A stretch of 64,000 nucleotides of DNA from Streptomyces lincolnensis (lineage in GTDB: Bacteria; Actinomycetota; Actinomycetes; Streptomycetales; Streptomycetaceae): contig NZ_CP016438.1 in the NCBI RefSeq assembly GCF_001685355.1, positions 6,386,001-6,450,000 of the forward strand. The letters are read 5' to 3'. The position numbers and the translations under genes are program-made. Under the pieces are notes generated by a model. It worked only from the letters and a program-made list of their open reading frames with translations. It did not search any database and was not told the DNA's origin. Below are positions 58,526 through 64,000 of the stretch, piece by piece (the first letter of the stretch is position 1; every line of letters starts with the position of its first letter).

Positions 58526-60874
58526 CTACTCCGTGCGCAGCCCGTCCGGGCGCATCAGCCGCAGCAGCGGCGGCAGGCTGAGCAGCGTCACCACGAGGAC
58601 GACCGCCGCGCCGACGCCGGTCATGGACAGCACACTCGGCCAGTCCACCCGCACGCTGGTGCCTGTCATCCGCAGCAGGACCGTGCCCAGCGTCAGCCCC
58701 ACCACCACCGAGAGCAGCAGGCCCAGCGCGATCGGGATCGCCGTCTGCCACAGCACCGACAGGCTCAGCGTGCGCCGCCGGGTGCCGAAGGCGACCAGGG
58801 CCGACAACAGCTTCTTGCGCTCGCGCAGTTGCTCCAGCTGCGACACCAGCAGGCTCGCCCCGATCAACGCCAGCACGCAGGTGGCGCCGACGAACAGGCC
58901 GGTGCGGATGGCGGCGAACCGGTCGGCCTCCTTGACCGACTGCCATTCCATGGGAGTGGACAGCGGGTCGATCTCCGCCGCCGCGTTGCGCACCAGATCG
59001 CGCACGTCGGGCACGGAATCGTCGAGGTTCAGATAGAGCTCGCCCCGCAGCGCCGGCGCGAAGGCGTCCGGCACCGCCCCCGGCGTGATCATGAAGCCAC
59101 CGCGCTTCCCGCCGGTCGGGCCCGTGCGGGGCTTGCCCTGCTTCAGGTCCGACGGCACCACCCAGGGGGCTTCCGCGCTCCCGGCGCAGCCCTCGGCGCA
59201 GCCCGGGTCGAGATACAGGGTGCGGCCGGGCTTCGCGACCTTCGCCGTGGCGTCGTCGGCGGCGTCGTACTCGCCACCGGGCACGGCGAACACGTCTCCG
59301 TCCCGGCAGGAGGGCAGGGTCGCCAGCGTGCGCAGCGACGCGCAGTCCGCGACGGTCACCTCCGTGGTGTTCAGCGGGTCCTTGCGGCGGTCCCCGAGGT
59401 AGCCCTCCGAGTAGGCGTAGACCTGCCGTACGCCCTCGGTGTCCCGGAGATTGCCGGCCGCCTGGCCGAGCAGCGTCCCGTTGGTCACGGACACCTGCAT
59501 CTGCGCCAGACGGGTGTCGTAGCCGGTTTCCTCGGCGTAGTCGCCGTCCACCCCGGCGAACAGCATCTGGAGGGCGATCGCGCCGGCCACCGCGACCGCG
59601 ATGCCGTTGACCATGCGGGCCGCCGTGCCGCTGCTCAACTGGAGCCTGCGGACGGCCAGTTGCCAGGCCACGCCGCCCCCGCCGAGCCGGCCGACGGCCG
59701 ACTCGACGATCCACGGCAGCAGCGCGGTCACGCCGACGAGCAGCAGGATGACACCGCCGACGACCAGGTACTGGTTGAAGTCGCCGCCGCCGCGGCCCTG
59801 GCCGATCATCGGGGCGAGCATCCCGAGCCCGGCCAGCGGCAGCAGCAGCCGCCACCACAGCCGGCGCCGGGCCGGCTTCGCCGTACGCACCACGCCGAGC
59901 GGTTCGATGACGACCCCGCGCAGCGCGAACAGCGTGACCAGGACGGCCGCCGCCGGTACGGCGAGCGAGACCAGCAGGGCCAGCGCGGGGGAGGGGTTGA
60001 GATAGCTCGGGAAGACGCTGATGTCGTACACCTCGACCGAGCCCGCCAGTTCGCGGCCGAGCAGGAAGAAGACCGTGCCGAAGACGAGTCCGAGGACCGA
60101 GCCCGCGAGGGCCTCGCCGGCCGCGATCCGCCGGGTGGAGCGGCTGTCCGCGCCGACCAGCCGGAGCGCCGCGAGCCGCCGGTCGCGCCGCTCGCCGCCG
60201 AACCGCACGGCCGCGGCGATGAACACGGCGACCGGCATCAGCAGCACCACGAAGACGACCAGGATCAGCAGGAGCAGCACCGGGTCGGTGCTCTCCTCGC
60301 TCGTGATCGGCTCCCCGTACCGGTCGATGCGGTCGATACGGCCGGTGTTGATCCCGCGGTCGACGAGCCCCTCGGCGCCCCGGTAGAAGGCGAGTTCGGC
60401 GGAACCGATCAGCCCGCTCTCGCCGATCGTGCCGACGATCCGGTCCTTCAGGCGCTCCCGCAGCAGCTTCCCGCCGTCCGACGCCAGGAGCTCCTTCAGC
60501 GCGGGGGAGACCATCATCTCGCCCGGTGCCGGGAACCTCGTCAGGCCGGGCGCCAGCGGCGCCCTGGGCCCCTCGGGCTCCAGCTCCCGTCCCCGTACCT
60601 CCTTGTCACGGAAGGTGGTGCCGGCGTCGGCGATCAGCAGGGTGTCGTCCGACTTCGGGATGACCTTGCCGCTGTAGGTGAAGTCCCGGCGCGCCGCCTC
60701 CCGGTCGTCCCGGACCGACAGCGCGTTCGGCAGGGCGGTCGTCAGCAGCAGCAACGCCACTCCGAGCCCGACCCCGACCGCCGTCAGCAGCGCCCGGACC
60801 CACCCCTCGCGCCCTCCGGCGAACGCGAACCTGATCCCCATGGCAAGGTCCCTGGACCACTGCCTCACGTTCAT
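58526..60874 (-). CDS. FtsX-like ABC transporter permease
   Basis: A 782-residue permease with FtsX-like domains: two sets of four membrane helices (the N-terminal one from about residue 25, the second around 650-780) and large extracellular domains, of the MacB type. It works with the ATPase at 60871 (ATGA overlap), in an operon led by PadR. Such transporters often export peptides or antibiotics or sense them. ATG at 60874. Confidence 0.88.
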   Translation of the reverse strand: MNVRQWSRDLAMGIRFAFAGGREGWVRALLTAVGVGLGVALLLLTTALPNALSVRDDREAARRDFTYSGKVIPKSDDTLLIADAGTTFRDKEVRGRELEPEGPRAPLAPGLTRFPAPGEMMVSPALKELLASDGGKLLRERLKDRIVGTIGESGLIGSAELAFYRGAEGLVDRGINTGRIDRIDRYGEPITSEESTDPVLLLLILVVFVVLLMPVAVFIAAAVRFGGERRDRRLAALRLVGADSRSTRRIAAGEALAGSVLGLVFGTVFFLLGRELAGSVEVYDISVFPSYLNPSPALALLVSLAVPAAAVLVTLFALRGVVIEPLGVVRTAKPARRRLWWRLLLPLAGLGMLAPMIGQGRGGGDFNQYLVVGGVILLLVGVTALLPWIVESAVGRLGGGGVAWQLAVRRLQLSSGTAARMVNGIAVAVAGAIALQMLFAGVDGDYAEETGYDTRLAQMQVSVTNGTLLGQAAGNLRDTEGVRQVYAYSEGYLGDRRKDPLNTTEVTVADCASLRTLATLPSCRDGDVFAVPGGEYDAADDATAKVAKPGRTLYLDPGCAEGCAGSAEAPWVVPSDLKQGKPRTGPTGGKRGGFMITPGAVPDAFAPALRGELYLNLDDSVPDVRDLVRNAAAEIDPLSTPMEWQSVKEADRFAAIRTGLFVGATCVLALIGASLLVSQLEQLRERKKLLSALVAFGTRRRTLSLSVLWQTAIPIALGLLLSVVVGLTLGTVLLRMTGTSVRVDWPSVLSMTGVGAAVVLVVTLLSLPPLLRLMRPDGLRTE

Positions 60875-61560
60875 ACGACGCGCTCCATGTCCCGTGACTT
60901 GCCGTCCCGGACGACGATCTCGCGGTCCGAGTAGGCGGCCACCCGTGCCTCGTGCGTGACCAGCACGACGGCGGCGTTGGTGGAGCGGGCGGCGTCGGTG
61001 AGCAGGTTCATCACCCGCTCGCCGTTGAGGGAGTCGAGCGCGCCGGTCGGTTCGTCGGCGAACACCACGCGCGGGTCGGTGACCAGCGCCCGGGCGACGG
61101 CGACGCGCTGCCCCTGGCCGCCGGAGACCTCACCGGGCCGCTTCTTCCTCAGGTCGTCGACCTCCAGACGTTCCATCCAGGTGAGCGCGGTCCGCTCGGC
61201 GGCCTTGCGGGAAGTGCCGTTCAGCCGCAGCGGAAGCGCCACGTTCTCCACGCAGGTCAATTCGGGCACCAGCTGCCCGAACTGGAAGACGAACCCGAAC
61301 TCCGAGCGCCGCAGCTGACTGCGCTGGGCGTCGCTCATGGTCGCCATCTCGCGGCCGTGGTACGTGATCGACCCCGAGTCGGGCGGCACGATCCCGGCGA
61401 GACAGTGCAGCAGGGTCGACTTCCCGGACCCGGAGGGGCCCATGACGGCGACGACCTCGCCGGGGTGGATGGAGAACTCGGCGCCGTCGAGGGCGACGGT
61501 CGGGCCGTAGGCCTTGTGGAGGTTTTCTGCGGCGAGCAGGGAACCGGCGGGATGCGTCAC
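60871..61560 (-). CDS. ABC transporter ATP-binding protein
   Basis: A 229-residue ATPase. Walker A GPSGSGKST, signature VSGGQGQRVAVARAL, Walker B VVFADEPTGALDS and a His-loop VTHEARVAA. It belongs to the MacB/LolD type that energises FtsX-like permeases. GTG at 61560 overlaps the PadR stop; its own stop overlaps the permease ATG. The order PadR-ATPase-permease is one coupled operon. Confidence 0.93.
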   Translation of the reverse strand: MTHPAGSLLAAENLHKAYGPTVALDGAEFSIHPGEVVAVMGPSGSGKSTLLHCLAGIVPPDSGSITYHGREMATMSDAQRSQLRRSEFGFVFQFGQLVPELTCVENVALPLRLNGTSRKAAERTALTWMERLEVDDLRKKRPGEVSGGQGQRVAVARALVTDPRVVFADEPTGALDSLNGERVMNLLTDAARSTNAAVVLVTHEARVAAYSDREIVVRDGKSRDMERVV

Positions 61561-62081
61561 TTGGCCACCGCCTCGGCGAGCCGGTCGAGCCGCGCGGCCG
61601 TCAGTTCCAGCCAGCGCAGATCCGCCTCCAGATGGAAGAGGGCGTGGTCGCAGATGAGCTGGTCGGCCAGATCGCCCTTGCGCTTGCGGTCGGTGAGCAT
61701 CCGCATCATCCGCAGGTGCTCGGCACGCTGCGTGTCGAGGATCTCGGCCGCGTCGCGGCGCGTGAGCAGCGCGAGGACGACCTTCGTGTACAGCGTCGAC
61801 TGGAGGTACGGCTCCGGCTTCTCCGGCGTCGCGAGCCACCGCTGTACGTCGGTGATCCCGGCCTCGGTGATCGCGTACCGCTTGCGCTCGGGCCCGCCGC
61901 CGGGCTCGATCCCGTCGACCTCCACGAGGCCGTTCTTCAGCAGTCGGGACATCGTCGAGTAGACCTGGCCGTAGTGCAGCGGCCGGTCGTGACCGAACTT
62001 CTCGTCGAAGGCGCGCTTCAGGTCGTAACCATGACGCGGGCCGGACTCCAGGAGCCCCAGGAGGGTGTGACCGATGGACAT
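61557..62081 (-). CDS. PadR-family transcriptional regulator
   Basis: A 174-residue PadR winged-helix repressor: SIGHTLLGLLESGPRHGYDL, HYGQVYSTMSRLLKNGLVEV and GGPERKRYAITEAG are standard. The C-terminal half is a helical dimer domain. The ATG at 62081 was chosen over 62099. It probably represses its own operon (the ABC transporter) by binding the repeats at 62091-62121 and is released by a small molecule, as in LmrR-type systems. Confidence 0.92.
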   Translation of the reverse strand: MSIGHTLLGLLESGPRHGYDLKRAFDEKFGHDRPLHYGQVYSTMSRLLKNGLVEVDGIEPGGGPERKRYAITEAGITDVQRWLATPEKPEPYLQSTLYTKVVLALLTRRDAAEILDTQRAEHLRMMRMLTDRKRKGDLADQLICDHALFHLEADLRWLELTAARLDRLAEAVAK

Positions 62082-62090
62082 GTCAAGCAC

Positions 62091-62121
62091 TGTACACACC
62101 GTGTATACCCCGCATGTATAC
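62091..62121. promoter_or_regulatory. Three TGTAnAC repeats, PadR operator candidate
   Basis: TGTACAC (62091-62097), TGTATAC (62102-62108) and TGTATAC (62115-62121) follow each other at 11-13 base steps, i.e. about one helix turn, just upstream of the PadR start. Confidence 0.5.
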
Positions 62122-62222
62122 GTCGTGTGTGCAGAGCTCGGCGGAGGGTGTGGAGGCGCAGGTGAGAGCCCATTGTCACGATTCCGCTACACGGGCCGAA
62201 GGCCTCCCGAGACCCGCCCCCT

Positions 62223-62486
62223 TCAGTTCCCCTCGGGCCGCCGGGGTCCGGGTGCGGGGCCCCCGGGCGGCCGCCCGCGGCGGGGCAGCGGCCCCGCGTC
62301 GCCGGGCAGCCGCCCCGCCTCCTTCAGGGCCCTCCGCAGCAGGAACTCGATCTGTGCGTTGGCCGAGCGCAGATCGTCCCCGGCCCACCGCGCCAGCGCC
62401 TCGTACACCGCGGGGTCCAGCCGCAACAGCACCTGCTTGCGCTGCGGCCGGCCTTGAGGGGCCGAACCCCCGGAGGGAGCCGTCAC
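62223..62486 (-). CDS. Ribbon-helix-helix-like protein
   Basis: An 87-residue protein. QRKQVLLRLDPAVYEALARW is a ribbon-helix-helix strand and helix, DDLRSANAQIEFLLRRALKE the second helix; the C-terminal 30 residues are Pro/Arg-rich. Arc/CopG-type DNA binding is probable. Its start overlaps the SPFH gene's stop by four bases (ATGA), so the two are co-transcribed and coupled. Confidence 0.75.
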   Translation of the reverse strand: MTAPSGGSAPQGRPQRKQVLLRLDPAVYEALARWAGDDLRSANAQIEFLLRRALKEAGRLPGDAGPLPRRGRPPGGPAPGPRRPEGN

Positions 62487-63418
62487 TGGTAGAGCGTCCC
62501 CGTGTTCAGGACCGGCTGCGGGGCCCGGTCACCGCACAGGACCACCATCAGGTTGGACACCATCGCCGCCTTCCGTTCCTCGTCGAGCGTGACGATGTCC
62601 TGCTCGGTGATCCGGGCGAGCGCCGCCTCGACCATGCCGACGGCTCCGTCCACGATCTGGCGCCGGGCCGCGACGACCGCGCCGGCCTGCTGTCGCTGGA
62701 GCATCGCCGAGGCGATCTCGGGGGCGTACGCGAGGTGCGTGAAGCGGGACTCGATGATGTGCACCCCGGCCGCCTCCACGCGTGCGTGCAGTTCGACCGC
62801 GAGCTTCTCGGTGATCTCCTCGGCGTTGCCGCGCAGCGAGAGCCCGTCCTCGTCGTGGGCGTCGTACGGGTACTCGATGGCGATGTGCCGCACGGCCGCC
62901 TCGGTCTGGGTGGAGACGAACTCGAAGTAGTCGTCCACCTCGAAGGTGGCCTGCGCGGTGTCCTCGACCCGCCACACCACGACCGCGGCGAGCTCGATCG
63001 GGTTGCCGTAGGCGTCGTTGACCTTGAGGACCGCGGTCTCGTGGTTGCGGACGCGGGTTGAGATCTTCTCGCGGGAGGTGAGCGGATTCACCCAGCGCAG
63101 CCCGTCCTCGCGGATCGTCCCCCGGTAGCGCCCGAAGAGCTGGACGACCCGGGCCTCCCCGGGCGCCACCGTGTTCAGACCGCACATGGCGATGAAGGCG
63201 GCCAGGGCGATCATGATCCCCCCGATGATCAGGGCGGCCTTGGCGCCGTCCGCGCCGACGGTCGTGGCGCTCACGGCCAGGCCGATGCCGGCCAGCAGGC
63301 CGACCAGCCCCAGCAGTAGGGCGAGCCCGCCGCCGATGCTGTTCGCGGTGAACTCCCGCACGCGCGGTGCGGGCATCTCGGGTGCGTCGATGGTGGGTGT
63401 CGTGTCGTGCGTGGGCAT
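62483..63418 (-). CDS. SPFH (stomatin/prohibitin) domain membrane protein
   Basis: A 311-residue protein. Two membrane helices near residues 26-48 and 58-78, then the SPFH domain ([40 protein letters not shown] and [20 protein letters not shown]). SPFH proteins organise membrane microdomains. The ribbon-helix-helix gene follows. ATG at 63418; two palindromes lie in front (63446-63472). Confidence 0.9.
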   Translation of the reverse strand: MPTHDTTPTIDAPEMPAPRVREFTANSIGGGLALLLGLVGLLAGIGLAVSATTVGADGAKAALIIGGIMIALAAFIAMCGLNTVAPGEARVVQLFGRYRGTIREDGLRWVNPLTSREKISTRVRNHETAVLKVNDAYGNPIELAAVVVWRVEDTAQATFEVDDYFEFVSTQTEAAVRHIAIEYPYDAHDEDGLSLRGNAEEITEKLAVELHARVEAAGVHIIESRFTHLAYAPEIASAMLQRQQAGAVVAARRQIVDGAVGMVEAALARITEQDIVTLDEERKAAMVSNLMVVLCGDRAPQPVLNTGTLYQ

Positions 63419-63445
63419 GGATGGTCCCCCGTTCCTCGGTCCTAG

Positions 63446-63472
63446 CTTAGCTATAGCTAAGTGATATCACTT
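63446..63472. promoter_or_regulatory. Two overlapping perfect palindromes upstream of SPFH gene
   Basis: CTTAGCTATAGCTAAG (63446-63461, 16 bases) and AAGTGATATCACTT (63459-63472, 14 bases) share three bases. They are very AT-rich for this genome and sit 28 bases ahead of the SPFH start. This arrangement fits binding sites of one or two dimeric regulators covering the promoter. Confidence 0.65.
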
Positions 63473-63655
63473 TAGCGCGTGATGACAACCCTTGTCGCCC
63501 CTCGATCGTCGGTACCAGTGGGACGGGTGCTGATTCTCACGTCCGTAAAAGACCGGATCGAAGCCTCTTTGTCACATCAAGCGGTGTTAGCTTTCTCAGC
63601 TGGTGTGAGCCATGAACCTGTGTGACAGCAGCGAACGAAGCGGAGCGACGGAGCC

Positions 63656-64000
63656 ATGGGACGAGCGGAAGAGAGACGAGCGCGGCAGCGCGGTGGCCAC
63701 CGCGCGGCGCCCACCAGCTCGTCCGCGACGCCCGCCGCGGGCGTCACCGGCGGCCGGGCGGCGGCCCGCAGGGCGGCCAAGGGCGGCGGCCGGGCCAAGG
63801 ACGGCAAGAGCCGAATACGCAGGCTGTTCACCTGGAAGAAGATGCTCGGCACGTTCTTCGGGCTGTGCCTGCTCGGCATCGGCGCCTTCATCGTGCTGTA
63901 CCTGGTGACGCCGATCCCCCCGGCGAACGCCGACGCCAAGGTGCAGAGCAACATCTACAAGTACAGCAACGGCGACCTGCTGGCCCGCACCGGCACCCTG
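63656..64000 (+). CDS. Penicillin-binding protein / transglycosylase, N-terminal part (runs off window)
   Basis: The first 115 codons of a gene that continues past the right edge. A basic cytoplasmic head with Arg/Gly/Ala repeats (residues 1-60) precedes one membrane helix (LGTFFGLCLLGIGAFIVLYL, about 68-88), then TPIPPANADAKVQSNIYKYS, the typical lead into the transglycosylase domain of class A penicillin-binding proteins. ATG at 63656 follows GGAG. It should polymerise and cross-link peptidoglycan. Confidence 0.8.
   Translation, partial: MGRAEERRARQRGGHRAAPTSSSATPAAGVTGGRAAARRAAKGGGRAKDGKSRIRRLFTWKKMLGTFFGLCLLGIGAFIVLYLVTPIPPANADAKVQSNIYKYSNGDLLARTGTL

Noticed and set aside
58829..60934. 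Plus-strand 701-codon frame across the FtsX gene
   Set aside because: Gln/Arg/Asp-rich translation with no motif; the permease on the other strand explains it.

Overview
The window is high-GC actinomycete DNA and looks like Streptomyces. Evidence: strong G/C bias at third codon positions, many GTG starts, several likely leaderless transcripts, a DasR-type operator in front of a GH18 chitinase, an AfsR/LuxR-type NB-ARC regulator, an NB of MEDS/HATPase anti-sigma-like proteins, and a complete actinobacterial Tad/Flp pilus locus. I saw no rRNA, tRNA, CRISPR array, insertion sequence or replication origin.

Layout. 1-4.2 kb: end of a binding-protein-like gene, a small conserved protein, an alanine-type aminotransferase, a membrane protein and a secreted trypsin-like protease. 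4.2-11 kb: a divergent D-amino-acid / sugar-acid locus (D-serine-dehydratase-like enzyme and N-acyl-D-amino-acid deacylase to the left; PfkB kinase, IclR regulator, RidA and GntP permease to the right) around a perfect 17-bp palindrome. 11-20 kb: small proteins, an M14 carboxypeptidase, a large NB-ARC/LuxR regulator carrying a hexanucleotide repeat, two HATPase proteins and an NRAMP-like transporter. 20-35 kb: an accessory region with a Uma2 nuclease, a helix-turn-helix protein, a polymorphic toxin locus (WXG-like partner, SseB-like protein, 1572-residue RHS protein with a nuclease-like tip, SUKH immunity protein), a broken second RHS gene, and five tiny membrane proteins in a row in AT-richer DNA. 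35-37 kb: chitinase. 37.4-48.7 kb: Tad/Flp pilus locus (CpaB, CpaE, two TadE-like, TadA, TadB, TadC, a two-component system, Flp, a TadG-like protein, a lipoprotein and an OmpA-like protein). 48.8-52.3 kb: Tat-exported hydrolase, DUF192, methyltransferase, AlkZ-like protein. 53-64 kb: prenyl transferase UppS, PIN-PhoH ATPase, secreted transglycosylase, AI-2E family transporter, LC7 protein, PadR-controlled ABC transporter, SPFH protein and the start of a penicillin-binding protein.

How genes work together. The D-amino-acid locus reads as a catabolic unit: deacylase frees D-amino acids, the PLP enzyme deaminates them, RidA removes the reactive enamine, and GntP imports substrate; this assignment is inference. 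The RHS locus reads as an exported (probably Esx/type VII linked) contact toxin with its own immunity gene; the remnant and the mini-protein array 1.4 kb away look like a worn or swapped cassette of the same kind. The Tad locus encodes pilin, pseudopilins, motor, platform and its own sensor kinase/regulator, but no prepilin peptidase is present in this window.
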